Made by a program: the position numbers and the translations under genes
Shown: positions 1 to 10,915 of the stretch, in pieces
Numbering within the stretch: position 1 is the stretch's first letter
Layout: each line of letters opens with the position of its first letter
Notes under the pieces: model-generated
Told to the model about the DNA's origin: nothing
The model's database searches: none
The model's input: the letters and a program-made list of their open reading frames with translations, nothing else
Assembly: GCA_027923505.1 (NCBI GenBank)
Contig: BROI01000022.1
Coordinates: 496,001 to 560,000, forward strand
Reading direction: 5' to 3'
DNA length: 64,000 nucleotides
From: Mayamaea pseudoterrestris
Lineage: Eukaryota > Bacillariophyta > Bacillariophyceae > Sellaphorales > Sellaphoraceae

Positions 1-30
1 TCAACGTAAACCGTCACGATCAAGACCAGT

Positions 31-2142
31 TCACCGTCGACATGCTTTAGAAAGACGCACGGATCCGTCTTCGACTGCACCAAGTTCATGTGCTTCGCAT
101 CCTTGAGCAGCTTGATAAAGTACTGCTGCCACAGTCTCGACGCGTTCACTTGTCCATACTGGGTCATTGACAGACGAATGCAGTGTCGTGCGATTGAATG
201 TCCTTCCTTGCGACTCGCAATAGTCTTCGTAAAGGACTGGCGCCTCGATGTACAGCTCCGTCTCCGCTGGCGCTTGCAAGAATGCCGCGCACACATCGAA
301 CACTTCCGCCACTTTCCACACTTCCGTTCGCTTCGCATTGACTCGCTTGCCTGCATCCAACTGCTTCTTCTTGTATAGCGACACACCAAGATGAGTGCGG
401 ATTGATTGATCGACTGGCGTCGACGCAAAACTCTCTTCAAAATCAATTCCTGGCACCATTTCGTATCCAAGCACTGTATTCCTTACGCGCGCTTCAATTT
501 CCTTTGTGATCGGGTTCATCTTGTACGTAAAGACGTTCTTCGTTCCAAGTGTCTTTCGATTAGGAGGACGAGGGACTTCAGTCCACGCTTTGCCATCAAA
601 CTTGCCATACTCAATGAACGTAGGCTGCTCCCAAGTGGCTCGATTCTGCTCATTGTACGCCTCCCTCCAGTTCTTCGGGACAGGCGGTGGCGACTTGCCT
701 GAAACCACAGCAAAGACTAGATCTGCAAGGTTAACTGGATCCTCATGGTCACTTGTGATGGATCCTCCCTCCTCGATTGCAATCACGGGCGCGCCAGCCG
801 TGCCCTCCTCGCCGCTAACGTCGCCAACTCCGATAGGTGCGCCACCATGTGCAAGTTGTTCTCCAGCTTCGATCTCCTCCGTTAAATCAACCACAGCTCC
901 ACGATCAATCACCTCGTTTAGTACGCGACCTTGCATCAACTGCTGTCCATGGTCAACTTCGATATCAGCAGCTGAATCCCTCCTCAAGGGAGCACCACGA
1001 GAACGAGTCATGATCGGCGAGCGCATCGGCACATTGCGCGGCGGGCGAGGGCCAGTGCGCGCCGGCGCAGTCGTGCCATCATCCTCCACTTTTCCATCCG
1101 GAGGCATTCCACCATGACCAAAGCTCCCCAACGATTCATCGTCAGACTCTTCAAAGAAACCTTCTTCATTGCCATCATCGTCGTCTTCTGTACCCTTTTT
1201 AACGAAAGGATAGACCCACCGAACATCTTTTGTGGCAATCACTTTACGTGTGGATCGCTTGTAAACCAAGCACGTTTCTGCAGCGTGGCGTGGAGCGTGT
1301 CCCACATAAAAGCATTCCTCCGCCTTGGGGACAAAATGGCGTTGATTCACCATGGGGATCTTGTAATAACCACGCGCTCCAAAGGGAAGCAGATTCTTTG
1401 CTCGCACAGGCACAGTCTCTTTGAAAGGGGTGTAAGCGTCGGTATATCCAAGGCGCGGAATCAAATTGTCCTTTACCGTCGCCAGCTCGAGGCAATTTCC
1501 CCACAACGCCATCGTCTCAGCGTGGGTCAACTGATTCTCCTCAGCCATCATACTTGCGTGTCCCTTGTTGCGGATTGTTGGAAACGCTCTCTCCACACGG
1601 CCGTTCTGCATTGGCGTGTGAGGCGCCGTCTGCTCTATCTTGATTCCTCGAACCAAGCATGGCTCGACAAGCAGCTCCCATTCCGGTGCGTTGTCGCAAC
1701 GAAGAAAACGACAACGGAACTCCTTCGCCTTTAACCAATCAATCAACGCAACAATCTGCTCGGTAAACTCGTTCTTCTGAGCGCCAAAGTAGCTCCACTT
1801 GCGACGAGTTGCATCATCGACGATCAAGCACCAGTAACGATTCTTGCCGAGAGACTCTTTATACGGACCGCTCAAGTCGAGAAACAAACGCTCACCAGGA
1901 TGCTTCGCCTCTATCTCCGTCTTCTTCTTCACGTTCTGCGACTTAGCTTTCGCCTTCTCGCAAGCAACGCAAAAAGCCAACGTTCCGACAAGCTTCCAAC
2001 CAAATTGCTTCGCCATGAGCTTCAAGTGCGACATACCAACGTGTCCCAAGCGACAGTGCGCCTCGTTGATCTCCATTCGACGCATGGTCCGGCGAAGAAT
2101 CTTCCTTTTCATCATCGAGCGCATTACCAGCAGCTTCTCCAA
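31..2142 (-). mobile_element. Copia element part: GAG-pre-integrase, integrase core and start of reverse transcriptase
   Basis: The segment starts with an HCRLGH...C..C zinc-binding GAG-pre-integrase motif. An integrase core follows, with its first Asp in LDLSGP and its second in RCDNAPEW, and then a proline-rich, acidic variable region. It ends in the N-terminal part of a copia reverse transcriptase (NVFTYKMN, FEESFASTPV, FDVCAAFLQAP). The RT catalytic YxDD box is not in view. Family assignment is firm; activity is not expected. Confidence 0.85.
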
Positions 2143-2395
2143 GTGAAAGAGACAACGTGCGCTGCGTCTGCTCGTCTCGCGATGCCTCCAAGTAAAAAAA
2201 GTTTACCGTCGGGGTCACGCTCAAAGTTGATTCCACGCTCCCTTCCCTTCGTTGTTGTCCAAGCGACTCGAATACACTCCTTGCTCACCGACTTGACGAA
2301 ACATCCTTTATCCAAAAGCTTGCTCAAACTGATAATAGTCGTGCGGAAACTGCGCCATGATCGGTACCTCAAGACAAAACGAGTACCATCCTTCG

Positions 2396-4027
2396 TCACA
2401 GCGGCAAGTCTCCCATCTGAGTTGCCACGCAGCGAGTTCCATCGGCAATGATCAAGGTACGGTTGCAAGCCCTCAAGTTCACCATCGCATCAGCGCAATG
2501 GACTCCGTGCGTTCCGCTGCCCGAGTCCAGCATGTACTTGTTGTCGTAAGCTTCGTCGCGATCCGAGACTGCAAAAACCAAGTGCTTCTCCTCTTTGTCG
2601 ACCTTCGATCCATTGGTAAGTGAATTGTTGTTATCGATGCTCTCGTTCGGGCGTAACAAGACGGGCATCTCACTCGAATCATCGCTATCATATCCACTCA
2701 GATTGCGAGGATTCAAGCTCGGAATTGATGATCCGCTTTCAGTGCTTTCGTCGTCCCAATTCGTGTCGCACGGGACCGAATCGCCATCTTCGCTATCCTT
2801 GAAGAAAGACCAGTCATCATCGTCTTCCTCAATCTCCATGGTCGAGCGCTGGTTGCAAATCCATTCGAGCGCGCCCATTGGCTCTCCATACGGGGCTGAC
2901 GTCAGATGCACCTCCGTCGGCAGCTCACACGATTCCTCTGACGTCACTGGCACCTCCATCGACTGCTCCTCCATGACGGCCATCAACCAAGGATCCTCGT
3001 CTTCCGAGTCTTCCGCATTAGAGCGACTGCCTTGACTGTTGTTGCTCTTCTTCTTCGGGCACTTGCTAGCGTAATGACCCTTCTCACCGCAAACGAAACA
3101 GGTAACTGTCTTCTTCTTGTCGCCGTTTCCTTTGCCGCCGCCGCCGCCATTGTTCTTCGCGTTGCCGCCCTTCTCACCCTTGTCATCCTTCTTCTTGTCA
3201 GGACAATCGCGCTTGACATGACCAAACTTGTTACACTTGAAGCAGCGTTTCAATGGTGGCTTGCCAGGCCAAGTAGCTAAAGCCAAGTCGTCGCCTTTCT
3301 TGCCTCCCTTGCCGCCTGGGTTTCCGCTCACTTTCCACTCCTCGACAATCAACTCCTTAAAGTCCTTCAAGGTAAACGTTTCCTTCATAACGTTGCCGCG
3401 ATGAGCTGAGCAGAAAGGCGCCCAAGCTGTCGAGCGCTGGAGACACTGGAAGATGGTCGACTTCTTCTGGTTTTCGTCGTTCATGTACTTGGGGTCAACG
3501 TCTCCCAAGCGAGTGTTGGCAAGCTCAAGATCCGCCAACCAATCATGCGCCGTTGTGTAATTCCCCGGGACACAGTCAGAATACTCCTTCTGGAGCTGCG
3601 GGAGATCCGATATCATGTTGCCAGCCTCGAACTCTTCCTTCAGGAGCTCCCACATGGCAAACGCGGTAGTCTGCGCGCTAACTCGACGCATCAGGGCATG
3701 ATTCTCAATGCTATTGACGATAGCAGCTTGAGCTTTGGCGTTCATTTCATGGAGACGCAACTCTTGGGTAGTCGCTTCGCGAGTGGTTTTCGTCCCAGTG
3801 CTTCTCCCGTTCGAATCCTTCTCCTCCTCCTCAATTTCCATCATGAGGTACTCATCAGGACTCAACAACTTGTGCTTCGCCAACTTAGACAAGTCCTTGT
3901 TCACCGCACCGAGCGCTCCCAACCCTTCAATCAACGCGAGGATCTGCGGCTTCCAGTCCTTCCACGTCTCCTTCAACCCGTTCCACGGGACTTTGCGTAG
4001 GTTCTTGGCTTCCATGGTGCTTGGCAT
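2396..4027 (-). mobile_element. Copia element part: gag with two CCHC knuckles and the aspartic protease
   Basis: The gag region opens with an acidic/helical capsid-like segment and carries two CCHC zinc knuckles of the CX2CX4HX4C type (CFKCNKFGHVKRDC and CFVCGEKGHYASKC) separated by a Lys/Gly-rich spacer. An acidic stretch follows, and then the protease active-site motif LDSGSGTH, the form usual in copia proteases. The CCHC knuckles would bind the element's RNA for packaging. This is a fossil part, not a host gene. Confidence 0.85.
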
Positions 4028-4259
4028 CTTGTCTTGAATCCTTTCTAAGTCGATCGTTTTAAAACGTGTTAGAAAGTACGGTTGTACAATACCAAATAAA
4101 GACTCTGCAATTGCTAACGATACTCGATATTATGACCTTATTCTGCTGCAAAACTACAATCGCTCCTCTCGCATCTTCAAGAGGTATCCTCTTCTGCAAC
4201 TTGCCTCAAGTTGCACTCAATATAGAGCATAAAGTAGCCATTCGGGCTGACGTTTGCAC

Positions 4260-4676
4260 TTAACCACGTAAGCTTGTAGACTGACGCAAGCTCTTCTTGC
4301 AATTCAAGTTGAATCGCACCTTGTTGCTTTCTTTGGACCGTTTTGGCTTCTTGCGGGTTACCTCAGTCCACTCATCGTTAGCTAACTCATCCTCATCCTT
4401 AAGTCGGTCCGAGCACCGTGAAGACTTGCTATTCACAACATGCTTCTTTTTTTCCTGACGTTTCCGGGCGCGCACTGCGGCAGGGTTTCGTCGTCGTGCT
4501 CCAACAGTCAGCGGTCGAACGGCAATATGCTGGTGTGCGTTGCTTAGCAGATGCAGAATGGTTCTTCGAAACGAAACATGTCCGTATAATGACATTACTT
4601 TTTCAAATGTAACGAAATCAATCGTTGATGAGCGATATTGCCATTGTGCTGTTCGTTGCTTGAACGATGCCTCCAT
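4260..4676 (-). CDS. Small basic orphan ORF beside the retroelement
   Basis: This is a 138-residue ATG-initiated frame with no family I recognise. The N-terminal half is mixed; the C-terminal half is Lys/Arg-rich with an acidic patch followed by EWTEVTRKKPKRSK. Trp-Thr-x-Val in front of a basic run is often seen near the ends of transposon nucleic-acid-binding proteins, so it may be a leftover of another mobile element rather than a host gene. It lies between the copia gag side and the NIFK-like gene on the opposite strand. Spurious coding is quite possible. Confidence 0.25.
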   Translation of the reverse strand: MEASFKQRTAQWQYRSSTIDFVTFEKVMSLYGHVSFRRTILHLLSNAHQHIAVRPLTVGARRRNPAAVRARKRQEKKKHVVNSKSSRCSDRLKDEDELANDEWTEVTRKKPKRSKESNKVRFNLNCKKSLRQSTSLRG

Positions 4677-4845
4677 GGCCGAGAACGAATGATGTGCGTC
4701 GTCGGTGTCGTACCTACGTCGTTCCGTTACTCAACTAGCAGTTTGTCCGTCGACCGAAATGCTTGCAAAAAGTCACTCCGTTACTAAATGGCAGCCAACG
4801 AAACGCATCATGTTCCTTGCAGCAAGGCACCTTGACAACATTACC

Positions 4846-6025
4846 ATGATCAAGCCTGCGTCCACCACCACCATGACCAAAGCAAACACGAAACAGGCGG
4901 CGGCAGTCGCAGCAAAAGGTACGGGAATGGCAGCAGGCGGTGACTTGAAGCAAGTTTTTGTCACACCGCAGCAGCGTCACTCACGACTGGATGGCATGTT
5001 CGTTCCTCTTGTGCACAGAAACAGCGCCCGCCGTTCACAGCGACTCGGATGACGATAGTCAGGATTCGTTGCTGGAGAATGCTACTGCGGCAAAGGGTTC
5101 CGTTTCCAAAGCGACGAAAACTAAAGAGTCGCAGCAGCAAAAACACCACAAGAACATTGAATCTACCATTATTTACATTGGCCACTTGCCCCGCCACTTT
5201 CAGGAGCACGAGCTACTTGTGCTGCTGAAACAGTTTGGCAGCGTCTTGCATTTGCGTTTATCGCGCAGCAAAAAGACGGGCGGCAGCAAGGGATACGCCT
5301 TTGTGCAGTTTGGCGAATCGAGCGTTGCCACGATTGTGGCCAACACCTTGAGCGGATACTTATTGGACGGCAAGCGACTTGTTTGTCACGTGGTGGCGCC
5401 GGATCAAGTGCACAAGCACATGGTGCACCAGTTTGTCAAGCCAAAGCGTGTCGTCCAACCAAAGGAGCGGTCGTTGGAAAAGGTGCAAGCCATTTCGCAG
5501 AAACTGCTCGAGCGACAGGCGCAGCGCAAGGAAAAGTTGGCAGCCATGGGAATTGAATACGAGTTTGATGGATATGCTGCAGTGAGCAAGAGCAAGCCAA
5601 CGACGGAAACGAAGCGTAAGGAATCAGTGGAGAGTGCCGCAGCTGCATCATCCAAAGTATTTCCACCCTCCGAGTCTGCCACGACAAGCAAGAAGCGCAA
5701 AACGTCCATGGACAGCTCCGACAAGACTACATCCAAGCGCAAGGGTTCCGTCGACTCGGCTCCATCAGCGACTGACACTGCCAGCGGCAGCAGCAAGACT
5801 GGCAGTGAGCGCAAGCGCAAGGACTCGATCGGTTCCGCCGCCACAACCAGCGAAACATTGGCAAGGAAGCAACAGAAGCACGTCAAAGAGTCTGTCGTCA
5901 TTGTCGATGGTTCTGTAGTGCAAGCCGACGTCAAACCAAGCAAAGCAGTAAAGGATCCACAGTCAGAGCGCAAGGCTGGCAAAAAGAAGGAGAAGCGTTC
6001 AAGTGATCGGAGAAAGTCAACGTAG
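4846..6025 (+). CDS. Nucleolar RRM protein, NIFK/Nop15-like
   Basis: Two exons, 4846-4918 and 5019-6025; the 100-nt intron splices in phase 1, giving 359 residues. A single RRM occupies roughly residues 70-150: RNP2 is IIYIGHLP, RNP1 is SKGYAFVQF, and the linker LRLSRSKKTGG is highly characteristic of NIFK (the Ki-67 FHA-interacting protein) and yeast Nop15. This family acts in the nucleolus in 60S ribosomal subunit maturation (ITS2 processing). The segment HVVAPDQVHKHM after the RRM also matches the family. The last ~150 residues are low-complexity, with repeated Lys/Arg-rich KRK(x)S(V/M/I)(D/E/G)S units that are probable phosphorylation sites. Start chosen at the ATG that gives a short basic first exon in frame with the RRM exon. 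Confidence 0.85.
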
Positions 6026-6479
6026 TAGGTTTTGATTAATTATTGCCCTCTAGTATGTAAGCCTGTCTTGAATCAACAAGCTGAAGTGACGGTCTCTGGC
6101 ACTTCTCCACACCTTGCCTGTCATTGCTGTAGAGTGTACCAACATGTGACAATGCTGCTGCTGCTGCTGCTGCTGCTACTACTACTTCTTGTGTAGTTCA
6201 TACACATTCCTTGGTCAGTAGGCAAAACTAGACTATTTCTTGATGGTAAATAATTGGTAGATGGTAGATAAGTGGTTGATGATTAAGGCTGCGTTACAAG
6301 ATGATATGCCTGGCTGGTGCCTCACAAGACTGCAATGTGGCTGGTGAGAACTTCTCACCAGTCGCAGCCCGCAGAAGCCGTGACATTCACTTGCTATAGC
6401 AATGATGTACTTACCGGTACATAGCGTTAAAAGAGCAGCAATCATGTACAATATCCATTGTATGGTCATATCTAGGACT
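6026..6479. other. Intergenic region between convergent genes
   Basis: No credible gene seen. It holds a CTG/CTA triplet run and one TACCGGTA palindrome at 6412-6419, plus the 3' ends of the RRM gene and the thioesterase gene. Confidence 0.6.
6153..6187. repeat. CTG microsatellite followed by CTA units
   Basis: About seven to eight CTG units are followed by three to four CTA units in non-coding DNA downstream of the RRM gene. Simple-sequence repeat; no other structure seen. Confidence 0.9.
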
Positions 6480-7667
6480 CTATGTTACAGTTGCTGCTCG
6501 AGCCAGCTTGGCTCGCTCGTACCGCTGCTGCCCCTCGTAGTAGGCTTGCATGTCATGTTCGGTTTCCAATCGCAACGATGGAACTGCCATGGGAAGCTTA
6601 CTGTCATTTAGACTGACAAAGGAAAAAATACCCTTGGCAACGACTGGATTGTTATTCTCACTGCTGCTGTCAAGTTCGTTTGTCATTGACTCCAAGCTTG
6701 TCACCGTCGCCACCACTTGCACCTCCATACTCTTGGCGGAGCAAAAGGTTACCTTGGAACTGACATTGACAATGGTGCCAAGCTTGACGTAGTTGGAAAA
6801 CTCAATGTGAGGAATGGCCACCGTGACAACACTGGCCGACCGCGCGTGGCGGACCGCACTGGCGCCGGCGCAATTGTCCATCTCCTTCATGACGAAACCA
6901 GCCAGTGCCACGTTGGCGGCAATCACATTGGAGGGAAGCACGACGCGGTGAATGTGTTGCGTCGAGTCGGATGGTGTGCGAGTAGTGTTGTCGTTGCTGT
7001 TGTTGCTGCTGGTGCTGCTAATGCTGCTGCTCGATGATAATTCTGGTGGCTTGTGATTGGCGCGACACGTTCTGCAGAAACAAGTGTCGGTCATGTGTTT
7101 GAAGCACTCGTCGTTCGCTTCTGCGTCATTTGCCTCCAGCTTGGCTTGCTTGCGAGCCTGATAGGACTGCAGTCCTGATTGGTAGTGCTTCCACTCCGTG
7201 GTGCCAGTGGCTGGAACCATCAAGGATGGGACGTTAATGACCTTGACATTCGTTTCCCCTTGCTGCAAGGCAACGTACCAAAGATCGCCCGTGTTTGTGA
7301 CGCACTGCTTAATTTCACCGCCCGTAAAATCTTCGGCTGTCACAGTCACCTTGACTAGCATGGAATGCTGCGACGTGTATGCGATTGTGGCTGACACCGA
7401 GGCAAGCTGTCCAACGTGGAGCGGCTTCCAGAAACGCATATGTTCCAATCGCACCAAGACGGAGTAAAGTTTAGTAGATGTGTCGTTGTTACCATTTTTA
7501 TTGCCATTTTCATGGACAAATCGCGTCGAAGCCACCACTCCAGCCTGCTCCATGAGTTGCAGGATGCATCCTCCATGAACGGTTCCTCCGGGATTGGCGT
7601 CTTCCGGAAGCATCAATCGCACAAGTACGGGAGTAGCTGATGTAGACATGGACATACTTGAAATCAT
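6480..7667 (-). CDS. Double-hotdog acyl-CoA thioesterase (BACH/ACOT type)
   Basis: A 395-residue protein that should hydrolyse fatty acyl-CoA to free acid and CoA. Two hotdog domains are visible. The first has the signature EDANPGGTVHGGCILQLMEQAG, where Asn and the GG(T)VHGG turn form the active-site and CoA region. The second starts near VLPSNVIAANVALAGFVMKEMD, with weaker conservation of the same helix. Between them lies a Ser/Asn/Thr-rich linker with a small Cys/His cluster. Start chosen at the first Met of MISSMSMSTS; the frame is open further upstream to 7841, and a longer N-terminus acting as a targeting peptide cannot be excluded. Ends in TAG. ACOT7 and ACOT11/12-like proteins share this two-hotdog layout. 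Confidence 0.85.
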   Translation of the reverse strand: MISSMSMSTSATPVLVRLMLPEDANPGGTVHGGCILQLMEQAGVVASTRFVHENGNKNGNNDTSTKLYSVLVRLEHMRFWKPLHVGQLASVSATIAYTSQHSMLVKVTVTAEDFTGGEIKQCVTNTGDLWYVALQQGETNVKVINVPSLMVPATGTTEWKHYQSGLQSYQARKQAKLEANDAEANDECFKHMTDTCFCRTCRANHKPPELSSSSSISSTSSNNSNDNTTRTPSDSTQHIHRVVLPSNVIAANVALAGFVMKEMDNCAGASAVRHARSASVVTVAIPHIEFSNYVKLGTIVNVSSKVTFCSAKSMEVQVVATVTSLESMTNELDSSSENNNPVVAKGIFSFVSLNDSKLPMAVPSLRLETEHDMQAYYEGQQRYERAKLARAATVT

Positions 7668-8191
7668 GCTGATTGATTGACAGTGAGTGATCTGATACAG
7701 TAGTGGTTGCGGTTGAACGACTGTTTTGTGACAAAAGTCGCAAGACGAAGCTTGCCTTCCGATGCGAAATGGAACAGGTTGGAAGCGGTTCGCTTCGTGA
7801 TGCGCGCCGAAGGCCGTCATGCCCGTCATCGTCGCGAGCAAATCATGTCACACCACGACTACAATATTATTTGGATCATCGCTTGGTTGGAAGCAAGGCG
7901 CGCGAATTGTTGGTCTTGGCACCAAGGCCCAGCAGACAATCTTGTTAAGTAAATCTTCAATTTGCAACTCCACGCAGGATTCGTCAGTCGTGAATACGAC
8001 AACGCACCCGTTCTTTACCAGTCATAATGACTTGACGAATGCGTTCCAACATTGCCTGCTGACCCAGATGGGTCACGATCTTGAAGCGACGGCGGAGTCG
8101 ATTGGCACGCACGCAAGTGTGATGGATCTCGCACCTCTAGTGTCACAAATCCGCACCGAAAGGCTCATCGCTTTGGCAGAAACAAAACAAC
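7668..8191. promoter_or_regulatory. Divergent intergenic region, probable shared promoter
   Basis: 524 bp lie between the start codons of the thioesterase (minus) and the acidic orphan (plus). No convincing gene or RNA seen. Promoter role inferred only from geometry. Confidence 0.35.
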
Positions 8192-8845
8192 ATGAACGAC
8201 TCTCTCCCCGACCTTTGGACATCTACCGTCACCATGCTCATGGATCTTGACGATGACGATGAAGACCCAGCAAGCAGCAGCAGCAGCAATGAGCAAGTCT
8301 TTGTCACGAGCGAAAGCTGCTACAACTACGACGATCCTGACGCCTTGTATTGGATCAACGCAGACGACAATGAAAATATCGACATGGAAGCAAGCAGCTC
8401 CACTCTCATTGACTTTCAATTACTTTCGCCGCCATGCAGCACCAGTTTTGGTGCATCCGGCCGCAAGACAAGTCTACTAAACCTGTATTCCTTGGGATTT
8501 CCCTTTTGTGTGTCGCCCGACGACTCGGACAGCGACGGCTGCTGCCCTAACGACGAGGAACGACTCTGCTTCGACAGTCTGCCGGCTCCTCCACTCTTCT
8601 TGTCGACGTCGTCATCAGCAACCAGAGCAGCAGCAGCAACTGCTGCCAACCGCAAGACTGTCACAGTGTCACCTCCATTATCACCATCCTACCAACTCTC
8701 CGCCCAAGCCTTGCTGGAAAAGATGCAGCGGACCGACGAGACCCGTCGCAAGCTTGGCGGCCACCAAACGTACGTGTCGCTGGACACTGGCACGCGCGAG
8801 CAGCTCTTTCACTGCCTTCAACGAGCGGCGGCGCAAATGGCGTAG
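8192..8845 (+). CDS. Acidic orphan protein with a conserved-looking C-terminal helix
   Basis: 217 residues, single exon, no family recognised. The N-terminal half is acidic and Ser-rich (a run of Asp near residue 20), with Tyr/Asp-rich stretches, and predicted disordered. The C-terminal part has a Ser/Pro patch (SPPLSPSYQ) leading into the helix LSAQALLEKMQRTDETRRKL. A short L-x-M-x-R-(S/T)-x-x-(S/T)-R helix after Ser/Pro sequence is something I associate with diatom orphan proteins, but I cannot verify that here. No signal peptide or membrane segment. Possibly a nuclear or regulatory protein; function unknown. Confidence 0.65.
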   Translation: MNDSLPDLWTSTVTMLMDLDDDDEDPASSSSSNEQVFVTSESCYNYDDPDALYWINADDNENIDMEASSSTLIDFQLLSPPCSTSFGASGRKTSLLNLYSLGFPFCVSPDDSDSDGCCPNDEERLCFDSLPAPPLFLSTSSSATRAAAATAANRKTVTVSPPLSPSYQLSAQALLEKMQRTDETRRKLGGHQTYVSLDTGTREQLFHCLQRAAAQMA

Positions 8846-9445
8846 TATAAACGTCATGAGTGAATTGAAAATCACGTTGAACCAGTGAATAATAAGCCAG
8901 CAGCAACTTTGACTCGACAACGCAGCAGCAAATACACACCTCGTTAGAATGATATACATGTTAAATTGCTGCCACGTAATCTTGTTACGACATGATTGTT
9001 TTTTATAAAAATGGAATTTGTAGTCGGCATTCGCTTCGCTCGCAACTCAATGCCGCGCATGATCTCATGGTCGCTGTTGCTGCACGTCGGAAAGCAGCAA
9101 GGTTCACGAAACAAGTGTCAACATTTTTTTGTCAACATGAAACAGTAGTCTTTCTTCTTAATGATGCGCAACTTGGTTTCCCACAAATCGGAACGCTGCG
9201 ATGATTGGTGAGTTACAAATTGTACCGTACCGGTAGGGTCCAATACAGTGCAGAACTGTGACGCACTCACGTCGGTCCGTGGCTCAAGCTACCTCACCCG
9301 CAGGACGGGTTAGATTCGTTGCGTCGCCTACTTGCCCTTCAAACGATTCACCAATTCTCCATTTTTGCATTTAAACTCAAAGCTTCGTCTGGTTGTCAAG
9401 CTCTCGCTGTGAGAAAGACATGTTGGAACATTTGCCTCTCAGGGC

Positions 9446-9605
9446 TGGCTGAGGAATGTGTTTGACAGTCATCATCATTTGCAATAAACTTTATGTCGCT
9501 TGCAGGGAAAGTGGTGTTCTTAAGATAGACAGTGCGTAGCTGCTCTGCACTTGCACAGGACACGGGACATTGAGCACTACCGTAAAAAGATCCCTCGAGG
9601 CGCGT
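9446..9605. repeat. Diverged direct repeat, copy 1
   Basis: Begins with TGGCTGAGGA and contains a TCATCATCA patch, GTCGCTTGCAG, GTGTTC, GACAGTGC and TGAGCACTACCG, all in the same order as copy 2 about 200 bp downstream. Spacing differs by a few bases through small indels. Confidence 0.7.
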
Positions 9606-9650
9606 CGCTGAGCATGCCATTGCTCCATTCATTAAAGCTACAGTTGCTTT

Positions 9651-9805
9651 TGGCTGAGGAATTTTGTTCGATTATCATCATCAGCTCAAGCATACGGTGC
9701 GTCGCTTGCAGAATAAGTAGTGTTCATAAAGGTGGACAGTGCATAGCTACGCACAGGGCGGGAAAGCATCGAGCACTACCGGTATAGGCGGCGCCTCGGG
9801 CTCTC
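9651..9805. repeat. Diverged direct repeat, copy 2
   Basis: Same ordered blocks as copy 1 (TGGCTGAGGA, ATCATCATCA, GTCGCTTGCAG, TAGTGTTC, GACAGTGC, GAGCACTACCG). The copies look clearly diverged, so this is an old tandem duplication rather than a recent one. Confidence 0.7.
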
Positions 9806-10697
9806 CATCCATTTTCGGCCGGACTATTTCCATGCAAGGATGTCTACAATTGAGTTCTACGTTCTACTTCTCTTCGGGTGCTGCCCTGCTTTGCGATTCT
9901 CCGTCCCCGGTCGTCAACTTCACGTGCCGGTACATACTCCTACTCCGCAGTTTGCATCCAACTCCGGCAACAGCTTTCGGTCAATCTACGAGCGGTAGTC
10001 CCACTGATCGACAACTCCAACGTGTCAAAGCGAACATTGCTCGAAAGTGAAAGCGCCATGTCACCACGGCCTTCAAGAATGGCAATTGCGTTAATCTTGC
10101 TTGCGTCAACGTGGAGCTAGCGAGGGGCAATGCTTATACTGGTAATTTGAATCATTCGTTCAAGCATCTCAATGTCCATGTGGCGTTCTTGTCATGCGGG
10201 GCATAGAATCAATTGAACGTTGTGAATGCATCTTCAAAGTGCGATTCAAGTTAGTCTGTATCATCATTGCCCTTTTTGAAGTGTCCCAATCAAAAGAAGT
10301 CTGCTGGGACGGATCGTTGGTCATGGATTGGAATGGCGAGATTTCTGGCGCACGATATTCGCCGCACTTGTGACACGAGGTTGCGTACGCACTTGATTAG
10401 ATGATGTCACCTACATTATGCTCCATAGTCAAATATTCCGAACAACAATATTTCCGAAAATGGCGTTCCAAGAATTCTGCAAGCCCTGACGTCAAACTCC
10501 AATGGGCTGTTGGTAGTCGTTGACGTAACCTCTAGCGTACCGCAAAGTGTACAATGGTTGATCCAGCTGGTTTCGGTCGCGCGACCAACGAAAATAGGAT
10601 CGCTCCAGCGTCCCTCTGTCGGCGAAAAACTGTTATTCCATTCCATTCTCATATTCGCCGCAACCAAATCCATCACTCTCTCACTCTCTCGACTACC

Positions 10698-10882
10698 ATG
10701 ACTTCTTCCACTACTACACTGATGAACAACAATACCAGTAACGACTGGACTAGCATCATATCGGCTGGCAACACTGGCAACCAGGACGAAATAATCATCG
10801 CCGACGACTTTCTCGACGTTCACTTTTTGGGGGACGACTTGCTGGACATTTACGGAGATGCCATTGACGAGGCCAATGAGCA

Positions 10883-10915
<33 letters not shown>

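Larger units (their letters stand above)
1..4060 (-). mobile_element. Ty1/copia LTR retrotransposon fossil, left part outside the window
   Basis: On the minus strand the order is gag with zinc knuckles, aspartic protease, GAG-pre-integrase zinc finger, integrase core, then the start of reverse transcriptase. Protease before integrase before RT is the Ty1/copia (Pseudoviridae) order. The 3' part (rest of RT, RNase H, 3' LTR) lies beyond the left edge. The right boundary is uncertain: the 5' LTR should lie just right of the gag start, somewhere in about 4030-4260, but with only one copy in view its ends cannot be matched. The element looks broken, with at least one break in the visible part. 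The long readable stretches that remain suggest a fairly recent insertion. Confidence 0.85.
8846..10697. other. Gene-free region of about 1.85 kb
   Basis: No frame here has family features. It contains a diverged tandem duplication (9446-9605 and 9651-9805) and two TACCGGTA palindromes at 9228-9235 and 9777-9784. The 3' end near 10600-10697 is TC-rich and is probably the 5' UTR/promoter of the bZIP gene. Confidence 0.5.

Noticed and set aside
10550-10580. GGTTGATCCAGCTGG resembling the 5' end of 18S rRNA
   Set aside because: The match is short and no rRNA sequence follows.
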